64,000 bases of DNA, from contig NC_045130.1 of NCBI RefSeq assembly GCF_007655135.1, forward strand, positions 11,842,001-11,906,000. Reading direction: 5' to 3'. The notes under the pieces are model-generated. The model ran no database searches. It saw only the letters and a program-made list of their open reading frames with translations, and had not been told where the DNA came from. Made by a program: the position numbers and the translations under genes. Within the stretch, counting starts at the first letter, position 1; each line of letters begins with the position of its first letter. Positions 49,658 to 60,199 of this stretch are shown piece after piece. This DNA is from Punica granatum (Eukaryota > Streptophyta > Magnoliopsida > Myrtales > Lythraceae).

Positions 49658-50215
49658 TTATCTCAGCTGGTCCCTCGGTTCATGGTTTGCTTGGGTTGTT
49701 GGGGTTCCCCTGACTGCATCATCGGGTGGCATCAACCTAACCCGCTGCAAGAAAGATTTGAATGATGAATAAACTGCTTCAGGTGTTGTTTTCAGAATAG
49801 ACATAATCCCCTTGCGGAGATGATAATAGTGCGGGTTTGTGGCCATCATCATGATTGGAAACAAGCAGATGATTGGCCACTTGAAGGGGGAAGCGAGAAT
49901 CGAGTTGATAATTAATCCGAAAAACAGATCTCCTAGTATGGGAAGAACGTAGTTGAATGCGATGTCGATATATGCTGGGTCGGGATCTCCCTGCACTATC
50001 CATGAATAGGCGGCCAGGTACGAGAGTAAAACCAGACTCATCATGATGCGAATTGCTTGATCTCTTGCGAACAAATGGATAGCTCCAGCAAGAGTCGTTA
50101 ACCATTGAAGTGGGTAGGCGAGAGCTTCTTGAAGTGTTCGGGAGAACTGATCAGTTGCCTGGTCACTTGGCCTGCCAAAAAGATACAAAGGAATCATAAG
50201 ATGAGAATAATGCAT
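49658..50215 (-). CDS. Membrane protein of the copy-1 family, copy 2, with altered 5' end
   Basis: The exon 2 body (50171-49658) is intact and very close to copy 1 (QGDPDPAYIDIAFNYVLPIL, GDLFFGLIINSILAS). The original exon 1 is dead: the remnant near 50452-50491 has lost the ATG (ATACATC) and the GT donor (AACATATG instead of AAGGTATA). The frame stays open across the former splice acceptor to an ATG at 50215, so a 185-residue product starting MHYSHLMIPLYLFG is possible if transcription starts inside the old intron. Between exon 2 and the dead exon 1 lies a second partial copy of the exon 2 start (about 50367-50430). It is either a recently decayed gene or one with a new start. Confidence 0.55.
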   Translation of the reverse strand: MHYSHLMIPLYLFGRPSDQATDQFSRTLQEALAYPLQWLTTLAGAIHLFARDQAIRIMMSLVLLSYLAAYSWIVQGDPDPAYIDIAFNYVLPILGDLFFGLIINSILASPFKWPIICLFPIMMMATNPHYYHLRKGIMSILKTTPEAVYSSFKSFLQRVRLMPPDDAVRGTPTTQANHEPRDQLR

Positions 50216-50366
50216 CAGAATCGGGGATAAAGTCGGACATTTTCGTGAACTACAAGGAGCAGTTCGAATAATTATTTTAAATTTTTACCGCTTTTACTTG
50301 TTCAAAAATTAAAACTTATTTTTTAGTAATTATATTTTAGCAACAATACTCTTAAACAAGTCTTAT

Positions 50367-50491
50367 AACCATTGAAGGGGGGGGAGATGAAAGCTTCTTG
50401 AGAAGTTCTGGGGAAGTCAGTTGCATGATGAATTGGAAACTGGGCATATGTTAGGGTCAGAATATCAACGGAAAATTGGCACGTGATGTAT
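50367..50491 (-). pseudogene. Relic exon 1 and partial exon 2 of the membrane-protein family
   Basis: 50367-50430 resembles the beginning of exon 2, closest to copy 3 (GGGGAGATGAAAG). 50452-50491 is the disabled exon 1 described with copy 2. The order suggests a partial duplication or unequal exchange between units. Confidence 0.6.
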
Positions 50492-52546
50492 TGATTTTCT
50501 GCTATTGTCCGACTGGCAATTAGAAATTATAATTTGGGGGCTGTGAGAGAGACACCTCGTGTTCGGGGAGCACGTGTCCGGTTTCCATGTTTGTTTATCT
50601 AAAGGTCAGTACAATTCTTCCTTTCGGAGAAACACGCCGCCGCAAGTATTATACTCTCTGGCCAGAACATTCCTAAGGGCCAGCAGCAGCACTGCAGCCT
50701 AGTCAAAGGATTTTTTTTTTTGTTTTTTAAATAAAAAGAGTCAAATGGATGTTGAATACATGTATCCTCTTATACTTGATGATGACGTTGTCCTCCAAAT
50801 TTTCCACACGGAGGAAACGTCCATGGTTTTGCAACAATTATGGGGTTGTAGTTGCGAGAGATTTGGAGGAATTTGAAATTGGTCCACATAGCATGGTGGG
50901 AAAATATTAGGCGTGATCAATGCATCACCATTTGTAATTTTTCAATCTATATAAAAAAAAATCAAATTCAATACATTATTTCGTGGGGTTCATAACATTT
51001 TCTTTTTTTATTCTTCCTAACATTTTCATTAGAAATCGCACGTAATACATTGAGAAAATCATCATTGGTCATATCTGATAATAATATAGTGAGAAAAAAA
51101 AAGTAATAAAACGATCATGATTAAAAACAATCGTGGTAATTATTCGAGTGATTAAAAATCATTCTCCTGTTTGATACAATCCGATTGATATTTCCTTACA
51201 CATTACACCACGCGACAAGATAGAATTATCGGAAAGTTTTTCTAATACCTAATTGTGTTAGTCTCGTCTAATATTATTTTTCTATGATCTCCTCAAATAT
51301 AATACAATCCTATTTATTGCTATTGCTGGAAGTTGGAACAACCAATTATATGGATCGATGTTCAGCTCCCTCGCCAACGCACGCGGGATTCGAACTACCT
51401 ACCTCAAGCTTAAAAGAACGTGGATTTAGGCGGATAATCATATGAAGTTCTATATTTGGTCATACAATGAAGACGAGGCCCTTTATCCATCCAAAAGACC
51501 AATATTTCTTTTCACATAAAAAAAAAAAGAAAAGACAAATATTTCATCTTGTTTTCTATTCTGCCTCCCTCGAATTCTAGTTAATTTTCTATTTTAAAAA
51601 AATATATTTTCGGGTTATTTTGGCGTACGAAATAAGATTTTCAACGTTTTGTTTAGGAAATTTCTATGCAACTGCTGCGGTTGCATACCGGGGCACTAAA
51701 GTGCAAACATTTTATTTGCATAATAGTTCTCAACTTTTCAACTTTCAATTCAATTCCCAATAAAAGAAAAAACTCTTTACTAAATTCTGATACATCTAAT
51801 ATTTATAATGCCCGGACAAAATAAAATTCACGCAATCACACTAGGTCAAGCAATTCAGGTTTGGTCTATGATTTGAGGATTGTATAGGGATCGTGTTCCT
51901 TTCTTCCTTCATTGTCATACCTAGCTCAATTTCTCGTATTCATTAGAGTAAAAAGCGATGCAACAAATCCAAAATTGGATAACATTCTTTTACCATTTTT
52001 GTGTTAATTGCGTAAAAACTAAAAGAAAACCTGACGTTTCATTAAGATTAGATTCTGTCCCGACGTTTCATTCACTGCAAGAAAATGGGGCTGGGGCCTG
52101 CGGTTTTGAATTGTGGCAAGAAAAAGCCTCCGCTACTTTTCCATCCATTTTTTACCCTTTAAAGATCAACCATAGAATTGGGGCCATTCTTCATGCACCC
52201 CCATAACTTTTTAGTTTTGTTACAAAGTTATCCCAATTATTTTTCAAATGAAAAATACATGAACACCAAAGCTCAGCTCGACATTCTGCTAAGGCAGAAA
52301 ACAAAGACAAACGTGAAGAGACAGCAAAACAAAAATCGAGCACAAAGCTCCCACGAACTGCAGAACAGAGAAGTCCCCTCGATAACGTAACTAAATCTTG
52401 AGTCCTGGAGAAAGTCTTCAGTGCGGGAGAGACAGTCTTAGCATATGAATTTTCTTCTTTCCGAAGCTTTAGTTTTCGTGCCTTGAAATGTTCAAACTGC
52501 ACAGATTGAATATTGACTGAGATCGAGCTCAATCCTCCCTGGAATA
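50492..52546. other. Intergenic sequence, no supported gene
   Basis: AT-rich, with A/T homopolymers. An 82-codon plus-strand frame at 51958-52206 has no known domain. Minus-strand frames near 52191-52532 overlap the 3' side of the possible exon described next. Confidence 0.4.
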
Positions 52547-52648
52547 TTATGGTATATATCCAGCAGCTTCATCGTTGAATCTCTTGTTGCAAGATTCGCC
52601 TTGTGTGGGATAACTGGCTCCCATGTTCTCCATATACACGGTCACGTA
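52547..52648 (-). CDS. Possible terminal exon of an unrecognised gene
   Basis: After an ACTGCAG acceptor the minus strand reads YVTVYMENMGASYPTQGESC then NKRFNDEAAGYIP and a stop, 34 codons with normal plant codon use. The peptide looks like genuine protein rather than noise, but I cannot name it. A second candidate exon pair lies 400 bases upstream at 53049-53396; a hAT-type MITE sits between them. Confidence 0.3.
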   Translation of the reverse strand, partial: YVTVYMENMGASYPTQGESCNKRFNDEAAGYIP

Positions 52649-52668
52649 CTGCAGTACACATCTCTACA

Positions 52669-52863
52669 CAGGGACAGACACAGGATTTTAGTGGAGGGGG
52701 GGCGACCCTTTAGGAGGGCGAAAGGGAAAATGATTTTGCCGAGTTAGAGAGGGCGAATATAAGTAATTTCATTAAAACTAGAAGAAAAACTTATGATTTT
52801 CTACATAACATCAAAATTTTAAGGGGGCGACTGCCACCGCCGGCCCCCCTCGGTCCATCCCTG
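52669..52863. mobile_element. Nonautonomous hAT-type MITE, 195 bp
   Basis: The element begins CAGGGACAGACACAGG and ends TCGGTCCATCCCTG, so both ends carry the CAGGG/CCCTG termini usual for hAT elements. It is flanked by 8-mers TCTCTACA (52661-52668) and TCTCTATA (52864-52871), one mismatch, the usual hAT target-duplication length. GC-rich ends (GGAGGGGGGGCGACC) surround an AT-rich middle. No coding capacity. Confidence 0.8.
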
Positions 52864-53048
52864 TCTCTATACATGATTCACAACATGACCATTAATAAGG
52901 AGAACAGAAAAATAAAAATAACCAAACAGAGAGAAAGAGCACCATCTAGTCATCTCTAGACATTAATTGTTCTCGATATTAACATATCATTGCGAATTTT
53001 TCTAGGATAATTTGTTCAAATCAATTAAACTCGCACGAAGCCTTCATT

Positions 53049-53396
53049 TTACATGGCAGCTCGAGCAACAGCGTGATCAGGAGCCTTCTCATCCTTCAGA
53101 CGCCATCTACCTCTATTTTCTTTAAGGAACACAAAAATGGCAGCACATCAAAATTAGAACGTTATATCAATACGAAATAGAAAGATGATCCCTGTACATC
53201 TTGTTTGCAACTTTGATTTGGCTATATTACCACAATCCGCCATGTACGAAACTCGATGTTTTCCATGAGAAAATGTGAGATAATAACTTCACAGTTGGGT
53301 CACTTCAATCCACCTTTCCACTTATCGAGCTCCATTCCAGCTATTGTGAGGAAGAAACAATAAGCCAGAAAGCAAGGTGTGACTCCGACATCAGAA
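53049..53396 (-). CDS. Possible last two exons of an unrecognised membrane protein gene
   Basis: Candidate exons 53396-53314 and 53119-53049 join in phase. The first reads SDVGVTPCFLAYCFFLTIAG then MELDKWK, with one hydrophobic helix. The second reads ENRGRWRLKDEKAPDHAVAR then AAM and a stop. Acceptors CTATAG and TTAAAG and the donor AAG|GTGGAT are plausible but weak. No upstream exon could be assigned; the sequence beyond is interrupted by repeats and a Copia remnant. It may be a gene fragment. The donor-like ATGTAAAA at the stop allows other splicing towards 52648. Confidence 0.35.
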
Positions 53397-53399
53397 CTA

Positions 53400-54010
53400 T
53401 AGCCTTATCAGTACCGGCCAGACCTTCTTACTCTGTCCAGCACCATTATCAGAGAGTTGCTCCGAGCAACATCTTAATCGACACCACAGTCCCTCCCTGA
53501 CGTCAAAATCCTCTTGTTCACTGAATAATTCACATGTTTGAGAGCAAATGACATATGAAAGATGAGAAAAAGCAGCGAAAGGAGTGTCAGAGACCGATTT
53601 GAATATGAAAGGAAGGAGTAATTGGTAGGACAAAAACAGAAGCCAGTGGAAGGCTGCGAATTTTCCTCTGGTAAGAAGGAACTCCTATAGTCCCATTTTA
53701 GCTTGCCTATATGGGGGAGTGGCAATTCCTTAGACAGCAACCAATGGAGTGTGCAGTGAGGTAGATGTGCTAAGGATCGACCAAAACGACCATTCTCTGC
53801 AACTTTTCAGCAATTGAATCATCAAATGCATTAATTTTTCCAGACCATTGTGTTTATAATTGTGCGTCATGAGAGCATTCTGGGCCTATGTTTTCCGAGA
53901 AACCATGAACTTAGAGATGTCGGTCGATGCTTTTCTTGTACTACTGAGGAAAGACACGATCTTTGGTTAGATGGGCAGAGTGACAACAGGATTTACGTAG
54001 GAATGGATAC
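53400..54010. other. Weak coding signals, no supported gene
   Basis: Several short frames are open (for example minus 53740-53474 and plus 53850-54086), but none has a domain or consistent splice context. Confidence 0.3.
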
Positions 54011-54019
54011 AGTAAGGAC

Positions 54020-54430
54020 GTACACATATAGATTAGTCGGCCCGATCCGAATCCCGGTTGATCTTCTCGCCCGACCCGATGTTTAGTCGGCCCACTCCAA
54101 TTCGGCCCGACTGTTTTCTTTTGATCCTACCCAATCATTCTCTCTGGGGTGGGCTGGGCTGGGCTCAAGCCCATAAAGTCAAAACCTCCGCCCTGTTGAC
54201 TGGTTCAGTCCAATTTTGATCGGTTCTGGCCAGTTTGACCGGTTTGATCAGTTTGACTGGTCGGTCAGAATTGTCCAGTTCAGTTCAATTTTAAAACGGT
54301 TCAAGCCCATTCGATCTGGTTAGGGCCAATTAAGTCCGGTTCAGATTAATTAACTCCAGTTTATACCTGATTTTGGGTGTTTCAGGCCCAATTTTGAGCA
54401 TTTCAGATCTATTTTTGCCCGGTTTAAGTC
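54020..54430. repeat. Degenerate CGGTTTGAC / CGGCCCGA repeat
   Basis: An imperfect array of ~10-bp words of the type GGTTTGACC, GGTTCAGTCC and CGGCCCGA, including GGGCTGGGCTGGGCT. It is a decayed minisatellite or low-complexity part of a retroelement; it lies just upstream of the Copia remnant. Confidence 0.6.
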
Positions 54431-56720
54431 TGACAATAAATAATGGCATTTTTTCGAAATGTCTAATATTCTAAATATGCTAGTTGAAGCAACATCTCAC
54501 CATAGTGAGCACTTTTGTTTAGATTAATCTATTTGGAATAAAAGATGTATTTTGCGTGTTTGGAATTTCATGCGAATAGTGATCGACCCTTAGGAAGGTC
54601 ACTATTTGGTCGGATTCCTTATATGCCCTGTAGTAATAAATGTGAGACTATCATAAAGTTTTCCATGTGAATAATAAGTCGGCCCATAGGAAGGTTTATT
54701 ATTTGACAGGAATGATTATCTGTGTTTGATTAGTACACTGAGAGTATCGCTTACAAGTTGATATTTCCTGTCCATAGACAGATTGTCAATGTTGTGTTGG
54801 GTATCTTGCAATGAGACCAACCATAATTTATTTATTTTTGGTTTTATTGATTGAGCGAACTGATTTTATTTTTCCTCCATTTGTTCTATGTTCAGTTGAT
54901 ACTTATTTACCTTCATTAATGTTACACTTAATTCATCCTGGTGCTAAATGGCACCAGTTTTAATGTTTGGAATGAGAACATTTTTTGATAGTTCTCGATT
55001 GCATAGATTTGAACATGGCACTTTGGATGGTACAATTTATCGCTCTAACAGCTGCAAGTCCTCTAAGGAGAAAAGGGATTTTGAGTGGTGAGATCACTCC
55101 GATTGCCTGAATTTAATGATCATAACGTGTGTGATTCCAGAAATTTCAATAGGTGTGTTGTCTGACGAGGCCAATGCCAAATCGTTCCTTACTGCTATTG
55201 AGAAGCGTTTCAAGAAAGGACTAAGATGAGTATGCTTTAGCAAATCTTATCTTAATAAGGTATAAGGGCAAGGGGGACATAAGGGAGTATAGTTAAAAAA
55301 AAAACAAAAAAGAAGTCTAATCTTGCTTCAATACTAAAAGTACTTAAGATAGAGCTGTCTAACGACCTACTAGTGCATCTGGTTTTCAGTATATCTTCAT
55401 GCACAATTCAGCTAATTTAAGGTAAATTAGTTTATTTTAATTCAGTAAATCAATTTAGTTTGAGATCATTAAGTTTTATGATTTGGATGGATGCCCAAAC
55501 AATTTAAGATCCACATCTGGTTATGTTTATTTACTGGCTGGAGGAGCCATCTCTTGAAAGAGTGATAAGCAAAACTCTTACCCACTACTTCTATGATAGA
55601 GGCATAGTTTATAGCTGTTATGCGCCATCTAATTATGGAATATGACTATAAAATTTTGTTACTAGCTGCGGATTATGTATAGTGTAGAAAGACCACTAAA
55701 GTTATTCTGTGACAATAAGTTGATAGTATTATATTTTAACAACAATTTCAAAGTGGCTAGGTATCTCTAGATCATATCTGTACAACTTCCATGATTGTAG
55801 ATCCCCTCACTAAACGCCCTTATGAGCATGTTGCTCATAATGGCGTTATTTGTGAGAATACTACGGTTTAGTAGGAGTTAATACTTTGATGCTATTTGAT
55901 TATACTATTACAGAATGGGAAATTACGGTTTATATAGAATACAATATATGGCATATTCTACTCTGGTTAAGTATCGTTTGATCTCACTAGAGATTACCGT
56001 GGACCAGTTAGAATTATGCATGCTCAGATCACACTACATGTAATTTTCATGTTGCACATCCATATTTGATATTTGTTGTTGGATGTATTAATATATGTGA
56101 TCATTGATGAGTCTAGCCACGATATATAAGTGACGAAGATCGTTTTGATCCGATATTGATATGCTCAATGGACCATATTATTTGAGATGTTTGTAAGGAT
56201 AATAATTAAATAGTACTCATAAGGTTAATTGTAATACATAATTCATTGGTGAAATATATGTCGATCCAAGTGGGAGATTATTGAATTTTATTAAACAATG
56301 TGGTTCAACATATGCACTAATTGTTATGTATTATGGGTGATCCTAATTGTAGGCCCGATTAGGTGATCTGATAAAGTTTAAGATCATGGGCCTTAATGAT
56401 ATCTCGGTCGATTAGGTGATCTGATAAAGTTTAAGATCATGGGCCTTAATGATATCTCGGTAAAATATGAGAATAAATGTGCAGATACTGCAATGTAATT
56501 TTTGGTTCTGTGATGGGCTGAATTAGAAATTACATAACCTCAAGCACTTATATGCAATCGAGGAGTTATGGTCTCCGAGTAGTACGTTAAAAGGTAGTCT
56601 TTTGAGGCCTCATTATCACTAGACTAACATAGCCTCTGTGTATTAACTTGAAAGATCACATACCTGTCATTTCCTCACGTAATCTACGTTATGAATTCAG
56701 GTACGATTCCGATTCAGTAT
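54431..56720 (+). mobile_element. Internally deleted Ty1/Copia retrotransposon remnant
   Basis: Plus-strand pieces occur in Copia order. A gag (UBN2-type) fragment at about 55118-55430 reads ISIGVLSDEANAKSFLTAIE and then KRFKKGL. An RNase H fragment at about 55480-55870 reads DLDGCPNNLRSTSGYVYLLA and GGAIS, then a stop where the family has Trp, and later RPLKLFCDN. A polypurine tract AAGTGGGAGATTA ends near 56280, followed by the probable 3' LTR start TGAATTTTATTAAACAATG. Integrase and most of reverse transcriptase are absent, so gag runs almost directly into RNase H. The frames are full of stops. The 5' LTR was not identified. Confidence 0.7.
56356..56461. repeat. Perfect 53-bp tandem duplication in the Copia LTR
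   Basis: Two identical 53-bp units (56356-56408 and 56409-56461), each starting CGATTAGGTGATCTGATAAA and ending GATATCTCGGT. Being perfect inside an otherwise decayed element, the duplication is recent. Confidence 0.95.
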
Positions 56721-56780
56721 TTTCTCAATGGTTTAGCATGTGCAATATTTGGGATTTCTGGAATTCGATTTTCTAATGAT

Positions 56781-56970
56781 GTGTTTGGTTTTAAAGTTAA
56801 AAGTAATTTTAATTTTGATTGTAAAAAAAGACAAATGATTGTGTAGTGTGTTGAGTTAAAGTTAATGTTAAAAGTTTTGATTTGGAAAATGTGTACTTTT
56901 ATTGTTGTGTAGCGTGTTGAGTTAAAGTTAAAGTTAAAATTTTTGTGATTTTAACTGCGAAAACGGAGCA
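56781..56970. mobile_element. MITE of the GAGTTAAAGTTAAAG family, copy G
   Basis: Begins GTGTTTGGTTTTAAAGTTAA and ends TTTTAACTGCGAAAACGGAG, with two cores of GTGTAGTGTGTTGAG / GTGTAGCGTGTTGAG. Nearly the same structure as copy E. Confidence 0.7.
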
Positions 56971-56987
56971 TAATAGTCTCAGCCTAG

Positions 56988-57310
56988 CATGACTCATTTC
57001 TGGCAGTTGCCTCTTCATTTCTGGCTGTGGGATCTCGAGTGGAGGCGGGGGCCTCGTCCGCAGCCAGCCAACACCTGCCCAAGGCCGCCGGCCACCAGTG
57101 CTCAGTTAAAAGAACTTTACCATCAATTTCTCGTCTACAACAACTTATTAGCTGCTTTCCACTCCGCCACTGAAACAGGAAGAGTGAGGCTTGTAGCTCT
57201 CTGTTTCCTGCTTGTTCTTACTCTATGACAAAACCAGGATGCTTTTCCCTTTTTCAGTATTTTAGTTGCTTTTGTTATCGCTCTGTTTCGATTTTCTGTC
57301 TGGAACATAT
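56988..57310 (+). pseudogene. GRF9-like pseudogene fragment, unit 3 (QLQ part)
   Basis: A short open frame (56989-57228) contains [20 protein letters not shown], the QLQ core of the GRF9-like gene. The region corresponding to [10 protein letters not shown] has lost its match, and similarity continues into intron 1 text (TTTTGTTATCGCTCTGTTTC). No WRC sequence follows; the match resumes with the shared 3' flank at about 57430. This fragment is complementary to unit 2, which keeps WRC 1 but lacks QLQ. Confidence 0.8.
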
Positions 57311-57560
57311 GATGAGCTGCTCGAGCTTTATGTTAAATCAATCAGAAACTGTGTCAATGTTCTGCTTGGTAGACTCTTTAGAGCTAACGTTAGAGAGTCA
57401 TTTATTGAAGACTCTTACTCTTACAAGATACGTCAATGAAGCTAACAATACAATAGGCATTTCTCTGTCAAATTACAGCGGGGCGAACAATAACAAGGAC
57501 ACAACTTGAGATGCACAGCGATTTCGAATTGCACGGCTAGATCCTAGTGGAACTCTTATG

Positions 57561-58220
57561 TCAGTCCACTGGTTCATGGTTAACTTCGGTCATTGGGGTT
57601 CCTCCTATTGTCTTATTGTTAAATGGAAATTTGAATGCTGAATAAATCGCTTCAAAAATTGCTCTCAGAATCCTCCCAACCCCCTCGCGGAGATGATGAT
57701 GGTGCGGGTTTGTAACCATCATCATGATTGGAAAAAAGCAGACGATCGCCCATTTGAAGGAGGAAGCGAGAATCGGGTTCATTATAATTAAACTGAAAAA
57801 CAGATCTCCCAGTATGGGAAGAGCATAGTTGAATATGACATCGATATATGCTGGATTGGGAATCCCCTGCACTATCCAAGAATAGTTGCCCAGGTCCGAA
57901 AGCAAGATCAAACCCATCGTGATGCGGGTTACTCGATTCACAGCAAATAGATTCATTGCTCTAGCAAGAGTCATCGACCATTGAAGTGGGGAGATGAAAG
58001 TGTTTGGGAGAACTCAGTTGCTTGGTTACTTGGTCTGCAAAAAAGGAAGACAAGGAACAGTAGGAATAATTAATCGGGGATAAATTTCGGACATTTTCAC
58101 AGACTACATGGAGCATTTCGAATAATTAATAATCGGGACCGAGATGCAAGATTTAACTCATCGTCCTCTAGACTTGTCATACCTTTGGGTCGGAAAAGCG
58201 ATGGAATCGGGATGAGACAT
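57561..58220 (-). pseudogene. Membrane-protein family, copy 3, frameshifted
   Basis: Exon 1 (58220-58183) is intact: ATG, 38 nt as in copy 1, and a good donor (AAAGGTATGA). Exon 2 starts at 58034 after TTTTTTGCAG. Compared with copy 1 it has lost 3 nt early and then 10 nt just before the CCACTTCAATGG block, so the frame from exon 1 hits a stop soon after. The remaining body (57974-57561) is open and keeps QGIPNP and LPILGDLFFSLII. A shorter product from the ATG at 57974 is conceivable but would lack the first segment. Confidence 0.7.
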
Positions 58221-58829
58221 TGGATGGGGCAATTATCGATCTGGACTTGGGGGCTTTACGTGAGGGAGGAGTTGAGAAATGGGACCGGCTGGGGGGTGGG
58301 GTGGGCCCCCCCTTGGGCTTATTATATATATGAGGCAAAGGAAGAAACGTATTAAACTCCGTGGAAAAGGACAAGAAATGTCCCCCGGCGGGCACTCGGG
58401 TGGACGGAGCCGATTTTGTCCAAAAATCGTTAAAATCGTCTTATTCATTTTCTGAAGAAACGTATTTATCTTATTTATCTTTTTAATTACAAGGGAGGTA
58501 CATAAATTTATCTATCGTCTTTGATAATATGTATTATATTTACATTCATCTACTGAATATGATAATGAAGTGCATGAACTCGGCAACATGAAAAAATATT
58601 CATCCATGGTTGAGTTTCCTCTAGACAAATACACGAATCTCTTTTGAAAAATTAAATGCTCCAAGTAATTCAAAAAGCGATTAACTCCAAGTTAAGAGTT
58701 TTCAAATGAAGACGTCTCATAAGCATTTTTTAACTTTTATATATGATAATAAATTTACTGAATGTACATGGATAATGTATTATCAACTGGTGGGGCTTAA
58801 TTTCATGAATAATGAAATATGAAAGTGTA
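58221..58829. other. Intergenic sequence, no supported gene
   Basis: Promoter side of copy 3, with a GC-rich patch at 58250-58320; the rest is AT-rich. Confidence 0.4.
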
Positions 58830-59042
58830 AGGCTTTGTTTGGGATTAGGATTGCAATGATTAATGTTGTTTAATTATGGGAAAAAATTGAAAATAATAAT
58901 GAATAATTGAGATAATTTAATATTAAAAATTGAATTGAATGGTAATTAAAGAAAAATAATAATAATTGTGTTATTAAATTGAAGATAAGTGAATTTAAGT
59001 AGATAAAATTTTTAAAAAAAACTTCAAAACCAAACATGCCCT
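58830..59042. mobile_element. AT-rich MITE with GTTTGG termini
   Basis: The left end GGCTTTGTTTGGGATTAG and the inverted right end GGCATGTTTGGTTTTGAAG share GTTTGG-type termini. The interior matches the 45.75-46.0 kb element (GAATAATTGAGATAATTTA against GAATAGTTGAGAGAATTTA). Confidence 0.55.
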
Positions 59043-60199
59043 GAATTACTTTAAAAATAAGTTTTCTTAAATCTAACATGTACTTTAAATTTTTTTTTTA
59101 TAAAATCACAACATTTAAAAATTATTTTAAATTTAACATGTCGTTACGCTCCGTCAATTAACTGCCTTGAATTGCCGATATGACCATTAAATTGCGTACA
59201 GTTGGCCCGCCATTTCCTCGAGCATAGTCGAAAGCGCAAATGTTTATGTTGTTTTGGGGGGGGGGGGGGGGGGGGTAAAAGTGACCCGACCCGATAGTTT
59301 AGGGAGGTGAGACGTCTTCTGTTCCCTTAAAATTAAAAGGACGATTGAGATTACCCATTGGCCCTCACTCTATTTGAAATTTTCGTTTGACTGCCACTAA
59401 GCATTTCCATCCTCCTTGAAGAAAGCAGCCACAGCTCGCCACCGTTGACTCTGCTGCCGTCGCTTCTCCGATGAGTCGATGCCCCTCTTCCTTCTGTCTG
59501 GTCTCCTGACTAATCTGAGGTCTCATCTCTGCCGTTACCATGCGGGACTGTCCCCGACCTCACCACTTTGATTAGGTGCCATCGGCTCGCTAATCGGTCG
59601 AGCCCATCAGATCTCAGAGCTCTGCTCATAAAAGACTCCACCGTCTCGAGCTCGGAGATCGCCGGGGAAGATTTTTCTTTTCTTTTGTTTTCAATATAAT
59701 ATTTATCGACTCTTAATTTTAATATGTCTTAGATTTACTATATATTTCCCCGCAGAAAATTTTTGAGATTTTATAATATTATTGAATCTGACATAAAAAT
59801 TTTAGCCATTTATTTATAATTTCTATTTTAATGAAAGGTACATTCTTGTAATTCTAAATAAATTTATTGTGCCTCATTCTCCTCCAATTGCCCTTTTGGG
59901 AAAACTACACTTTTAACCCACTATCCTCGAATTAAAAGTGTAGTTTTCCAGTTTCCTTTTCTCATCTATTCTATTTTAGTCACCGATAATTAATCGCCAA
60001 ATCTATTCGCGAATTATTTGCTAATTATTGATCATGATGCTTTCTTGTGTACTTTAAGGTTACATTAAATCCTTACATTCATCAAAAAGAAAAAAATTAC
60101 ACCCGTACAATTACAACAGAATAGATGTAGAAATGAACCAACTACAGACAAACATATATATACTACATCAAGAAAATACAAGACTACCATATGACGGTC
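59043..60199. other. Intergenic with repeat relics and a G homopolymer
   Basis: 59043-59200 is related to 20.54-20.72 kb. A run of 20 G occupies 59256-59275. The patch 59380-59660 is GC-richer, without a supported gene. Confidence 0.5.

Noticed and set aside
51360..51430. A tRNA-like GGGATTCGAACTACC stretch
   Set aside because: No full cloverleaf with acceptor and anticodon arms could be built around it.
57561..57974. Calling membrane-protein copy 3 an intact 137-residue gene
   Set aside because: The good exon 1 and acceptor show that the normal reading frame is broken by a 10-nt deletion, so the short frame is more likely a remnant.
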